Below, in pieces: positions 55,836 through 64,000 of a stretch of 64,000 nt of DNA. The position numbers were made by a program, and so were the translations under genes. The notes beneath the pieces are model-generated. The model was not told where the DNA came from. It was given only the letters and a program-made list of their open reading frames with translations, and ran no database searches. The stretch is from Staphylococcus piscifermentans (GTDB lineage Bacteria; Bacillota; Bacilli; Staphylococcales; Staphylococcaceae), in contig NZ_LT906447.1 in assembly GCF_900186985.1 (NCBI RefSeq), forward strand, positions 1,054,001 through 1,118,000, given 5' to 3'. Each line of letters starts with the position of its first letter. Positions within the stretch are counted from its first letter, which is position 1.

Positions 55836-58112
55836 TTATTCTTGATTAAGATAGCGACGTAAATGTTTTGCGGTTACCGATTGATCTTCTTTCAATAAAT
55901 CTTTCGGCAATCCCTCGAATAATAATTTTCCGCCACGGGAACCGGCGTAAGGACCAATATCGATTATCCAATCCGCTTCTGTCATCATCGTCAAATTATG
56001 TTCTATTAGGATTACTGTATTGTTGCGTTGGATAAGATGATTAAAGCTCTCTATCAGAATCGGAATATCATCTTCATGCAGACCAGTTGTCGGCTCATCA
56101 AAGATAAAGATTTGATTTTCTACTGAAGCTGATTCTGTTAAATAACGACTTAGTTTGACACGTTGGATTTCACCGCCGGAAAGTGTATCAAGAGACTGTC
56201 CGAGGGTCATATAGTCAAGGCCGGTAGCTTTTAAAGCTTGAAGCGGTTCTGCAATTTTGGGGTTACTGCTAAAGAAGTCTATTGCTTCATCCACAGTCAA
56301 AGATAAAATATCCGCGATAGAATAACCATCTACTTTAGCTTCTAATACTTCTGGACGATAACGTGTACCTCCGCACACATCGCATACTTGTGTAAAGTCA
56401 GGCATAAAAGCTAACTCAGTTTTTAAAACGCCTTTGCCGTGACATTCTGGGCAAGCACCTTCAGAGTTATAACTGAACATGCTTTTCTTCATGCCAGTTG
56501 CTTTACTGAAAAAGTCTCTGACATCGTCAAAAATATTTAAGTAGGTGAGTAGATTAGAACGACTGGAAGCATGCACAGGCTTTTGGTCAATAAAAGTAAC
56601 ATTGTCTTGATTTTCAAATCCCGCATGAATCAAAGAACTTTTTCCTGAGCCAGCAACGCCTGTCACGACCGTCATAACATGTTTTGGTAGCTCAACAGAA
56701 ACATCTTGTAAATTATTTCTAGAAATATGTGATAAGTGAATTTTATCTTCATTTTGAATAGGGTGCTGTTTCAAAGCATGTTTACGTCTTAAAGCTTTTC
56801 CAGTACTGGTATCTGAAGAAAGTAAAGCTTTATAAGTTCCTTCGAAAGTGATTTCGCCACCATTTTTTCCCGCAAAGGGACCTAAATCAATAATATAATC
56901 TGCAATTTTGATTACATCGGGATCATGTTCTACCACTAGAACGGTATTGCCTTTATCCTTTAAAGATATAATAATTTCATTGATACGTTGTATATCTTCA
57001 GGATGCAGTCCAACGCTTGGTTCATCAATGATATAAACCAAATCGCTGAGCGGACTGTTTAAGTGGCGGATTAATTTAATTCTTTGTGATTCGCCGCCTG
57101 ATAAAGTCGTTGTTTCTCTAGAAAGTGATAAATAATTTAAACCGATATAACTTAATGATTTCATTTGTTGCAGTAAAGGTTCAATAATAAATTTTGCTTT
57201 TGGTGAATCGATTTGTTCTAAGAACTCGATTGCTTCATCAATAGGTAACGCAGTGAAATCTGCAATATCTAAGCCGTTGATTTTACAACTTAATACCTTT
57301 TGATTTAGTCGTTTACCATGACAAGTAGGGCAGACTTTAGAAGTTACCACACGATCGACATCACTGCGGAATTTATTTTTTTCAAAGTTATCATTTAATA
57401 AAAAAGACCGTCTGAATCTGTGAATCAATCCTTCAAATTTAGCAGTGCGCGGCCAATTGCTAGGCGGATTTTTTAATTTAGTAGGTTCTGTATATAAGAA
57501 AGTATTCATTTCTTCTTCAGTATAATCTTTTAACTTTTTATCATTATCAAACAGTCCTGAGTACAAATAACGTTTGCCGCGCCAGCTGTCTGGACGAAAC
57601 GATGGAAATTTGATCGCATCTTCATTCAGTGATTTATCATAATCAAGCAATTCATTCAAATCAATATCTTCTACATAACCTAATCCAGAGCAAGTTTCAC
57701 ACATCCCCTTAGGATTATTGAAGGAGAAAATATCAGAATAACCGACGAAAGGTTCGCCGATTCTAGACCATAATAAACGCACAGATGCGTAAATATCAGA
57801 AATAGTTCCGACAGTAGAACGTGAGTTTCCACCTAAGCGTTTTTGATTAATAATCATTGCCACAGGCAGATTTTCAATTAAATCGACATCTGGTTTTTCG
57901 TATTGTGTCAATTGGTGCTGTATATAGGTTGAATAAGTTTCATTGAGCAAGCGTTCAGATTCAGCTGCGAGTGTATTAAATACTAATGATGATTTGCCAG
58001 ATCCAGAACGTCCTGTAAAGACAGTAATTTCATGTTTTGGGATATCGACAGAAATATCCTTTAAATTGTTTTGCTTCGCTCCGTGTACACGGATAGTATC
58101 CATTTTTGCCAT
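55836..58112 (-). CDS. Class II UvrA-like ATPase
   Basis: A 758-residue UvrA paralogue with two ABC ATPase modules. Walker A motifs are GRSGSGKSS and GVAGSGKSS. Signatures are TTLSGGESQRIKL and DTLSGGEIQRVKL. Zinc-finger cysteine pairs are CETCSGLG, CPTCHGKR, CPECHGKG and CDVCGGTR. It lacks the roughly 180 residues of UvrB-binding domain of true UvrA (normally about 940 residues), so it is a class II UvrA, proposed to act in drug tolerance or DNA lesion handling, not core excision repair. The ATG at 58112 follows AGAGGTG. Confidence 0.86.
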   Translation of the reverse strand: MAKMDTIRVHGAKQNNLKDISVDIPKHEITVFTGRSGSGKSSLVFNTLAAESERLLNETYSTYIQHQLTQYEKPDVDLIENLPVAMIINQKRLGGNSRSTVGTISDIYASVRLLWSRIGEPFVGYSDIFSFNNPKGMCETCSGLGYVEDIDLNELLDYDKSLNEDAIKFPSFRPDSWRGKRYLYSGLFDNDKKLKDYTEEEMNTFLYTEPTKLKNPPSNWPRTAKFEGLIHRFRRSFLLNDNFEKNKFRSDVDRVVTSKVCPTCHGKRLNQKVLSCKINGLDIADFTALPIDEAIEFLEQIDSPKAKFIIEPLLQQMKSLSYIGLNYLSLSRETTTLSGGESQRIKLIRHLNSPLSDLVYIIDEPSVGLHPEDIQRINEIIISLKDKGNTVLVVEHDPDVIKIADYIIDLGPFAGKNGGEITFEGTYKALLSSDTSTGKALRRKHALKQHPIQNEDKIHLSHISRNNLQDVSVELPKHVMTVVTGVAGSGKSSLIHAGFENQDNVTFIDQKPVHASSRSNLLTYLNIFDDVRDFFSKATGMKKSMFSYNSEGACPECHGKGVLKTELAFMPDFTQVCDVCGGTRYRPEVLEAKVDGYSIADILSLTVDEAIDFFSSNPKIAEPLQALKATGLDYMTLGQSLDTLSGGEIQRVKLSRYLTESASVENQIFIFDEPTTGLHEDDIPILIESFNHLIQRNNTVILIEHNLTMMTEADWIIDIGPYAGSRGGKLLFEGLPKDLLKEDQSVTAKHLRRYLNQE

Positions 58113-58181
58113 TAGTTTCACCTCTCATTGAGCTATATACCCGTAACATAATTGTACTAAGTATTGAAAAATAATGATAAA

Positions 58182-58224
58182 GCCCTTTTAAAGTGGCTTC
58201 ATTAGTGAGCTACTTTAAAAGGGC
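58182..58224. terminator. Terminator between the UvrA-like gene and pheA
   Basis: Perfect stem GCCCTTTTAAAGT/ACTTTAAAAGGGC with an extended loop that adds GCT/AGC pairs. It ends the nos-pheA transcript (minus strand). Confidence 0.85.
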
Positions 58225-58231
58225 GGCCTCT

Positions 58232-59041
58232 TTATATGCTTTTGTTGAAGGATCCGATAAGTTTAACTTGATAATCCAAAGTTTCCAATATTTTGATCAC
58301 CTTATGCAATTCATCATTTAGCGGTGTGTCGGCTTGTACGAAGAAATGGTACATACCAAGCTGTGTTTTTAAAGGACGTGATTCAATCCACGATAAGTTG
58401 ATATTAAAGATAGCAAAGGTATTCAATATTGTTGCTAATAACCCGGCGCGGTCTTCTTTAGGTGTAATGAGCAACATAGTATCTGTCGCAGTTTCTGACA
58501 GTTCCAATTGACTGCCGATGACTAGAAAGCGCGTTACATTATGTGGGAAATCTTCAATATTTTGAGCTAAAGCTGAAATATTGTGATTATGAATATCGGT
58601 CAATCCCATCGGAGCAATAGCGCCAGTGTGCGCATCAATGTAATCTAAGCTTTGCACTGTGCTTTCTGTGTAACCAATTTGATAATCATGCTCAGCTATA
58701 AAATTGCTCGTTTGACTGATGGCTGGTGCAATTGAATACACTTTGTCGAGTTGAGAACATTCTGTACCTCGCAGACCATACAATGCAAATTGAATATTCA
58801 AATGTATTTCATCTAAGGCGTAGATATTTTGATTCGCTAAACCGTCGGCAATAATATTAATTGTACCTTCGATTGAGTTTTCAATTGGCACAATACCGAT
58901 ACTGCCTGGATAATCTTGTACAGATTGCACAACCTCATATAGATTTGATTTTGGTATATAATCTGCTTCGTTTTCAGGCAGGTACTTTTGAGAAGCAAGG
59001 TATGAAAATGTGCCTTTCGGACCTAAATAATATAAATTCAT
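58232..59041 (-). CDS. pheA: Prephenate dehydratase
   Basis: Converts prephenate to phenylpyruvate in phenylalanine synthesis. The 269-residue protein begins MNLYYLGPKGTFSYLA, has the catalytic NVTRFLVIG motif and a C-terminal ACT domain with the phenylalanine-binding ESRP motif. ATG 59041 follows AAAGGGGAATTGCTG; the in-frame GTG at 59071 lies inside nos. It starts right after the nos stop, as in the nos-pdt operon of S. aureus. Confidence 0.92.
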   Translation of the reverse strand: MNLYYLGPKGTFSYLASQKYLPENEADYIPKSNLYEVVQSVQDYPGSIGIVPIENSIEGTINIIADGLANQNIYALDEIHLNIQFALYGLRGTECSQLDKVYSIAPAISQTSNFIAEHDYQIGYTESTVQSLDYIDAHTGAIAPMGLTDIHNHNISALAQNIEDFPHNVTRFLVIGSQLELSETATDTMLLITPKEDRAGLLATILNTFAIFNINLSWIESRPLKTQLGMYHFFVQADTPLNDELHKVIKILETLDYQVKLIGSFNKSI

Positions 59042-59074
59042 CAGCAATTCCCCTTTGGTGATCTCAGTCACTGA

Positions 59075-60148
59075 TTAATGGAAAGGGCAGCCTGTTTTTT
59101 CAGCTTTCTTTTTATAAAAAAAGTTCGGTTCTTTCATCTCATTTGAATACCCATGATGGTAGTTTGACACGAGTGTAGGTGAAAGAGACGGTACTAGCCA
59201 TGACCATTTTCCGGTTACTTGACGCTCTGCTTGTTTCTCATTGCGTTCAAAATGCTCAAACTGTTTCGCAGCTGTTAAGTGATCAACAATCGAAACATTG
59301 TGCTTTTTGAATGAATGATAAACAGCATCGTTCAGCTCAACGACGATACGATCTTTATTAAATGAAGTATTTTTAAGTGTATCAAATTCGAACGCTTCTG
59401 CAACCTTTTCTATCAAATTATAGCGGTAACTATCTGTGAAATTTCGCACCGCAATTTCATTAACCATATACCAACCATTAAAAGGTACGGTTCCATACGT
59501 AATACCGCCGATTTTTAAATCCATATTTGAAATAATCGGCACTGCATACCATTTAATACCTAATTCCTTTAACTTAGGAAAGTTGCGGTGTTCGATAGGT
59601 ACCTCGAGCACTAACTCTGGAGGTAGTTCATACATGCGCATTTGAGTTTCATGGGGCAATTGATAAATTAACGGTAAGACATCAAAGTCTGTACCAGCGC
59701 CTTGCCAACCGAGATGCTGGGCAAGCTTTGTAATCTCTCTTTCAGCCGGATCGCCTTTATCCTCATAACCGGCATAACGTATAAGTTGATTATTATAAAT
59801 AGTGGGCGGCTGATCTGGAGAAAAAATAGTAATGTAAGATTTGATTTTACCTCCGTTTGTGGCTTCTTTTAAATGCGTATTAATCGCTTCTATAAAAGCT
59901 TCATTCGTTTCGACATCTCTGGCATCTTGGACAATCAATGTTTCCCAAAATAAGCGCCCGATACATCTGTTGGAATTACGCCAAGCCATTCGTGCTCCAT
60001 ATGTGAGTTCTTCACTTGTATGTCGATATGTTCCTGTTTCAGCAATTTCATTTTTAATTTCGTCCAAGCGACTATCAATTGCGCTTTGTGAATAGTTTAA
60101 TTCGCGATACATCGTGTTAATAAATTCTCTCGCTTTTTCTAATAACAT
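59075..60148 (-). CDS. nos: Nitric oxide synthase oxygenase
   Basis: Bacterial nitric oxide synthase of 357 residues without its own reductase domain. The haem-ligand cysteine is in [13 protein letters not shown], and the substrate-binding EIAVRNF and the tetrahydrobiopterin/folate-site [11 protein letters not shown] are visible. The C-terminus has [11 protein letters not shown]. It protects against oxidative stress and antibiotics in related species by making NO from arginine. pheA overlaps the end region and is co-transcribed. Confidence 0.95.
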   Translation of the reverse strand: MLLEKAREFINTMYRELNYSQSAIDSRLDEIKNEIAETGTYRHTSEELTYGARMAWRNSNRCIGRLFWETLIVQDARDVETNEAFIEAINTHLKEATNGGKIKSYITIFSPDQPPTIYNNQLIRYAGYEDKGDPAEREITKLAQHLGWQGAGTDFDVLPLIYQLPHETQMRMYELPPELVLEVPIEHRNFPKLKELGIKWYAVPIISNMDLKIGGITYGTVPFNGWYMVNEIAVRNFTDSYRYNLIEKVAEAFEFDTLKNTSFNKDRIVVELNDAVYHSFKKHNVSIVDHLTAAKQFEHFERNEKQAERQVTGKWSWLVPSLSPTLVSNYHHGYSNEMKEPNFFYKKKAEKTGCPFH

Positions 60149-60395
60149 TCCGCATTCACCTCATCTATTATTATAGAATTTTTAACTAAAAAGCCCTAAT
60201 AAAATTCCATTAATCATGCATGAATTTTTCACAAATTCAACAAAATTTTTACATCCACTAATATACTATTTACAAATAAAAGGCCTCATGGTTTATTTTG
60301 ATTTACTGAAAAGTAAGATAAAGAGGGTGCTAACGTATTAAAGCAACAGGTATTGTGATAAACTAAACACAAAACGGTTGATTGGGGAGAAAGTT

Positions 60396-61865
60396 ATGTA
60401 TCAATACAAAGATGATAGCTTAATGCTTCATAATGATTTATATCAAATAAATATGGCGGAAAGCTATTGGTATGATAATGTGCACGAAAGAAAGGCAGTC
60501 TTTGATTTATACTTCCGTAAAATGCCATTTGATAGCGGATACGCTGTATTTAACGGCTTACGCAGAGCAATTCAATTTATTGAAAATTTCCATTTTACAG
60601 AATCAGATATCGAGTATTTAAGATCTATCGGCTATAAAGATGATTTCTTAGATTACTTAAAAGATTTACGTTTTACTGGTAATGTCAGAGCGATGGAAGA
60701 AGGAGAGGTCTGCTTCAATAATGAACCGCTAGTCAGAGTGGAAGCACCTTTAATTCAAGCGCAATTAGTAGAAACTATTCTCTTGAATATTGTCAATTTC
60801 CATACTTTGATTGCAACTAAGGCAAGCCGCATCAAACAAGTAGCACCTAACGATACTTTAATGGAATTCGGTACACGTCGTGCTCAAGAAGAAGATGCAG
60901 CCTTATGGGGAGCGAGAGCAGCCATTATCGGCGGATTTGATGCGACAAGTAATGTTCGTGCAGGCAAACTATTCGGCATTCCAGTTTCTGGTACACATGC
61001 ACATGCTTTTGTTCAAACTTATGGTGATGAATATATTGCTTTCAAAAAATATGCAGAACGTCACAAAGATTGTGTCTTCTTAGTTGATACTTTCCATACC
61101 TTGAAATCAGGCGTGCCTTCTGCGATTCAAGTTGCAAAAGAATTAGGTGATAAAATCAACTTTATCGGTATTCGTTTAGATTCAGGTGATATTGCGTATC
61201 TATCTAAAAAAGCACGTCAAATGCTTGATGATGCTGGATTTACAGATGCTAAAATTATTGCTTCTAACGACCTTGATGAACAAACAATTATGAGTTTGAA
61301 AGCACAAGGAGCTAAAGTCGATTCTTGGGGCATCGGTACAAAATTAATTACAGGTCATGATCAACCTGCACTCGGTGCCGTGTATAAATTAGTAGCAGTA
61401 GAGGATGAAAACGGCGAATATCAAGACCGCATTAAACTTTCTAATAATGCTGAAAAAGTTACGACACCTGGCAAGAAAAATGTCTATCGCATTATTAATA
61501 AGAAAACGGGCAAAGCTGAAGGCGATTATATTACTATGGCTTATGAAAATCCATATGATGAAAAACCGTTGAAATTATTCCATCCTGTGCATACGTATAA
61601 GAGCAAGACTGTTAAATCATTCGAGGCGATTGACTTGCACAAAGATATTTATAAAGATGGCAAGTTAGTTTATGATTTACCGGATGAAAAGACCGCTCAA
61701 AAATTCTTAGAAAGCAATTTAAGTCATTTATGGGAAGAAAACAAACGTTTCTTGAACCCTCAAGAATATCCAGTCGACTTGAGTCAAGCTTGTTGGGATA
61801 ACAAACAACAGAAAATTTTCGAAGTGGCTGAAAATGTCAAAGAAATGGAGGAGCGTCATGAGTGA
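60396..61865 (+). CDS. pncB: Nicotinate phosphoribosyltransferase
   Basis: Makes nicotinate mononucleotide from nicotinate and PRPP, the step after PncA. The 489-residue class I protein has [30 protein letters not shown] and [14 protein letters not shown] with the catalytic histidine, and [22 protein letters not shown] 60396 lies behind GGGGAGAAAG. The 250-base region upstream contains a TCATGCATGA palindrome (near 60,215) and no ORF. It overlaps nadE by 8 bases. Confidence 0.94.
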   Translation: MYQYKDDSLMLHNDLYQINMAESYWYDNVHERKAVFDLYFRKMPFDSGYAVFNGLRRAIQFIENFHFTESDIEYLRSIGYKDDFLDYLKDLRFTGNVRAMEEGEVCFNNEPLVRVEAPLIQAQLVETILLNIVNFHTLIATKASRIKQVAPNDTLMEFGTRRAQEEDAALWGARAAIIGGFDATSNVRAGKLFGIPVSGTHAHAFVQTYGDEYIAFKKYAERHKDCVFLVDTFHTLKSGVPSAIQVAKELGDKINFIGIRLDSGDIAYLSKKARQMLDDAGFTDAKIIASNDLDEQTIMSLKAQGAKVDSWGIGTKLITGHDQPALGAVYKLVAVEDENGEYQDRIKLSNNAEKVTTPGKKNVYRIINKKTGKAEGDYITMAYENPYDEKPLKLFHPVHTYKSKTVKSFEAIDLHKDIYKDGKLVYDLPDEKTAQKFLESNLSHLWEENKRFLNPQEYPVDLSQACWDNKQQKIFEVAENVKEMEERHE

Positions 61866-62700
61866 ATTGCGCGATATCATTTTAAATGAGATGAAAGTGA
61901 AACCTGAAATCGACAGTGAGTCAGAAATACGCGATATCATTCGTTTTATTAAAACTTATGTACAATCACATAGCTTTATTCAAACTTTGGTATTAGGTAT
62001 TTCAGGAGGACAAGATTCTACGTTAGCAGGACGTTTGGCAGAAATCGCGGTGAGCGAGTTACGTTCAGAAGGGCGCGACTGCAAATTTATCGCAGTGAAA
62101 CTTCCTTACGGTGTACAAAGAGATGCAGATGAAGTAGAAGATGCTTTAGAATTTATCCAGCCTGATCAAACGGTAACGGTCAATATTAAACCAGCTGTTG
62201 ATCAAGGCGTGAAAGCTTTGGAAGAAGCGGGCTTTCGTTTAACTGATTTTCAGCGCGGTAATGAAAAAGCACGTGAGCGCATGAAAGTACAATTTGCGAT
62301 TGCTGCGAATACAAGCGGAATTGTTATCGGTACCGATCATTCAGCCGAGAACATCACAGGTTTCTTTACAAAATACGGAGATGGTGCAGCAGATATTGCA
62401 CCGCTCTTCGGTTTAGATAAACGCCAAGGCAGACAGTTATTAGAATATTTAGGTGCACCGAAGCATTTATACGAAAAAATACCGACTGCCGATTTAGAGG
62501 ATGATAAACCGCAATTGCCGGACGAAGAAGCGTTGGGTGTAACTTATCAAGCTATTGACGATTATCTAGAAGGTCGTCCGGTGTCTGAAGCAGATCAGAA
62601 AAAAATCGAACAGCATTATTTACGTAATGCCCATAAAAGAGAGCTTGCTTATACACGATTTACGTGGCCTAAAACTGACTCTGATAAAGAAAAAGAGTGA
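61858..62700 (+). CDS. nadE: Ammonia-dependent NAD synthetase
   Basis: ATP-dependent amidation of deamido-NAD, the last step of NAD synthesis. The 280-residue protein has the PP-loop motif [16 protein letters not shown] and the substrate-binding [19 protein letters not shown]. The ATG at 61858 sits behind GGAGGAGCG inside the end of pncB. It lacks a glutaminase domain, so free ammonia is the donor. Confidence 0.95.
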   Translation: MSELRDIILNEMKVKPEIDSESEIRDIIRFIKTYVQSHSFIQTLVLGISGGQDSTLAGRLAEIAVSELRSEGRDCKFIAVKLPYGVQRDADEVEDALEFIQPDQTVTVNIKPAVDQGVKALEEAGFRLTDFQRGNEKARERMKVQFAIAANTSGIVIGTDHSAENITGFFTKYGDGAADIAPLFGLDKRQGRQLLEYLGAPKHLYEKIPTADLEDDKPQLPDEEALGVTYQAIDDYLEGRPVSEADQKKIEQHYLRNAHKRELAYTRFTWPKTDSDKEKE

Positions 62701-62760
62701 CAAATTATTGAGCGACTGATAAAATAATGTGAATCAAAATTTGAAAAGAGGTATGTTATA

Positions 62761-63330
62761 TTGTCAGTTATATCAGCGAATCCTTGGCTGATGTTGCTTG
62801 CAATCTTTGTCATTAACGTGGCATACGTCACATGCTTAACAGTCCGTACCATCCTTACATTGAAAGGTTACCGCTACATCGCTGCAGCGGTGAGCTTTGT
62901 GGAAGTATTGATTTACATTATCGGCTTAGGACTTGTTATGGCGAACTTAGATAAATTCCAAAATATTATTGCTTATGCTTTAGGATTCTCTATCGGTATC
63001 ATTGTCGGTATGAAAATTGAAGAGAAACTTGCTTTGGGATATTCAGTGGTCAATGTGACGACCGCTAATTATGAGTTAGATTTGCCTACACAGTTAAGAA
63101 ATTTAGGTTATGGCGTCACGCATTTCCCCGCATATGGAAGAGATGGCGAACGTCTTGTAATGCAAATTCTTACACCTAGACGTTTTGAGTTGAAGTTGAT
63201 GGATACCATTAAACAACTTGATGAAAAAGCATTCGTTATCGCATATGAAGCCCGTACCCTCCATGGCGGATTCTGGGTTAAAGGCGTACGAAGTAAAAAA
63301 TTAAAGGCGTATGATACAGATGAAATTTGA
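62761..63330 (+). CDS. DUF2179/DUF5698-family membrane protein
   Basis: A 189-residue protein with three N-terminal hydrophobic helices ([56 protein letters not shown]) and a cytoplasmic alpha-beta domain ([38 protein letters not shown] is represented by [16 protein letters not shown]). The family is conserved in Firmicutes without a known function. TTG at 62761 follows AAGAGG. It overlaps the next gene by about 10 bases. Confidence 0.82.
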   Translation: MSVISANPWLMLLAIFVINVAYVTCLTVRTILTLKGYRYIAAAVSFVEVLIYIIGLGLVMANLDKFQNIIAYALGFSIGIIVGMKIEEKLALGYSVVNVTTANYELDLPTQLRNLGYGVTHFPAYGRDGERLVMQILTPRRFELKLMDTIKQLDEKAFVIAYEARTLHGGFWVKGVRSKKLKAYDTDEI

Positions 63331-63496
63331 AGTCAGAGAAGATGAAACTATACAAGATTGTTTGAAACGTATGCGAGAAGCGGAATATATGCCAGTGAAG
63401 CGTTTCGAAAAACCTGTCTATCGTGAAAATAAAGACGGCAGTATTGAAGTAGAACGGCAGTTTATTCAATTTGTCGGTAAAAAAATAGAAGAGTAA
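63320..63496 (+). CDS. NETI-motif small protein (58 aa)
   Basis: Short basic-acidic cytoplasmic protein beginning [18 protein letters not shown] and ending VGKKIEE; the DETIQDC region corresponds to the NETI motif of the Bacillus family. It starts at ATG 63320, or ATG 63311 three codons earlier. Either is near AAAGG (63302-63306), though the spacing is not ideal for either. It overlaps the end of the membrane protein gene, suggesting coupling. Function is unknown. Confidence 0.75.
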   Translation: MKFEVREDETIQDCLKRMREAEYMPVKRFEKPVYRENKDGSIEVERQFIQFVGKKIEE

Positions 63497-63520
63497 AGCT
63501 GCGGATGCAGGAAAGTTTGG

Positions 63521-63548
63521 GCTAGGACAGATTGATGTTCTAGTCTCT
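63521..63548 (+). terminator. Terminator after the NETI-motif gene
   Basis: Stem GCTAGGACA/TGTTCTAGT (G-U pairs allowed) with T-rich tail. Confidence 0.7.
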
Positions 63549-63714
63549 TTTCTTGAAAAAGTTCTGAAAACCTTTATACATTTGAAAAATATTCTGTTAA
63601 AATAGAGAGTATAAGGATAAAAAGTCGAACGTTTTTCAAAATTTTAATGATAATGTACATATAAAGCGAACGATGAATATTTAAAAATCAAACTTTAAGA
63701 TAGGAGTTTATGAA

Positions 63715-64000
63715 ATGATTGAACGTTATTCTCGAGAAGAAATGTCTCAAATTTGGACAGACCAAAATCGTTATGAAGCATGGTTAGAGGTTGAAATTCT
63801 AGCATGCGAAGCTTGGAGTAAATTAGGATTTATCCCAGAGGAAGACGTTAAGAAAATTCGTGAAAATGCACGCGTAGATGTAGACCGTGCAAAAGAAATT
63901 GAATTAGAAACACGTCACGATGTAGTAGCATTTACACGTCAAGTTTCTGAAACATTAGGCGAAGAACGTAAATGGGTACATTACGGTTTAACTTCTACAG
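63715..64000 (+). CDS. purB: Adenylosuccinate lyase (5' part; continues beyond window)
   Basis: The first 95 codons of PurB, which cleaves SAICAR and adenylosuccinate in purine synthesis. The start [19 protein letters not shown] and [32 protein letters not shown] and YGLTST are diagnostic. TAGGAG precedes the ATG at eight bases. Two CGAAC motifs upstream (63,626 and 63,667) resemble PurR half-sites but lie in unusual direct order 41 bases apart. Confidence 0.93.
   Translation, partial: MIERYSREEMSQIWTDQNRYEAWLEVEILACEAWSKLGFIPEEDVKKIRENARVDVDRAKEIELETRHDVVAFTRQVSETLGEERKWVHYGLTST

Overview
The window is chromosomal DNA of a Staphylococcus. The evidence is a complete agr locus (agrB, agrD, agrC, agrA and RNAIII), delta-lysins, sdrH, mroQ, the pmt exporter and sdcS, all with low-GC codon use. 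The predicted AgrD signal (YNPCVGFF) and two delta-lysin genes in one RNAIII fit the coagulase-negative S. simulans/S. carnosus side of the genus better than S. aureus. The species is inferred, not proven.

Layout. (1) 1-11,080, minus strand: the branched-chain amino acid operon ilvD-ilvB-ilvN-ilvC-leuA-leuB-leuC-leuD-ilvA (ilvA is cut by the window edge). It is headed by a promoter with CodY-like boxes, a leader peptide ending in NILVILIIC and a transcription attenuator. (2) 11,225-13,803, plus: tsaE-tsaB-rimI-tsaD (tRNA t6A synthesis and ribosomal protein acetylation), followed by a cluster of DnaA boxes. (3) 14,176-18,784: an ABC-F ATPase, the redox repressor rex, and a thiosulfate uptake pair tsuA/tsuB. 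(4) 18,996-27,847: a GH32 protein that has lost two of three catalytic carboxylates, then agrA/C/D/B facing RNAIII with two delta-lysin ORFs, a nitrilase-family hydrolase, sdrH and mroQ. (5) 27,917-33,804: groES-groEL under CIRCE, threonine aldolase, a gene remnant, an aminotransferase and small membrane proteins. (6) 33,843-37,546: pmtR and pmtABCD, the exporter for phenol-soluble modulins. (7) 37,599-42,616: thioredoxin-like protein, a membrane-anchored protein, a HAAS/DUF4097 pair, a C45 acyltransferase-like protein, an unannotated 20-residue peptide gene with its own promoter and terminator, and a LexA-controlled YolD protein. (8) 42,766-49,280: pgl and a pgi-gnd-zwf cluster (oxidative pentose phosphate pathway), then an HxlR regulator. 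(9) 49,731-64,000: sdcS, a beta-helix protein, pncA, ppaC, aldH, a class II UvrA, nos-pheA, pncB-nadE, two small conserved proteins and the start of purB.

How parts fit. The agr block makes, senses and responds to a cyclic peptide. MroQ, two genes away, is known in S. aureus to act on agr peptide production. RNAIII encodes the delta-lysins, which belong to the PSM class that Pmt exports about 10 kb away. NAD salvage is represented by pncA, pncB and nadE, and the oxidative pentose phosphate genes supply NADPH.

No rRNA, tRNA, insertion sequence, prophage or CRISPR array was seen. The most unusual items are the ilv attenuator with its second nested inverted repeat, the dead-looking GH32 protein, the doubled delta-lysin, the DnaA-box cluster after tsaD, the 20-residue peptide gene at 41,689, and the dyad at the pgi promoter.
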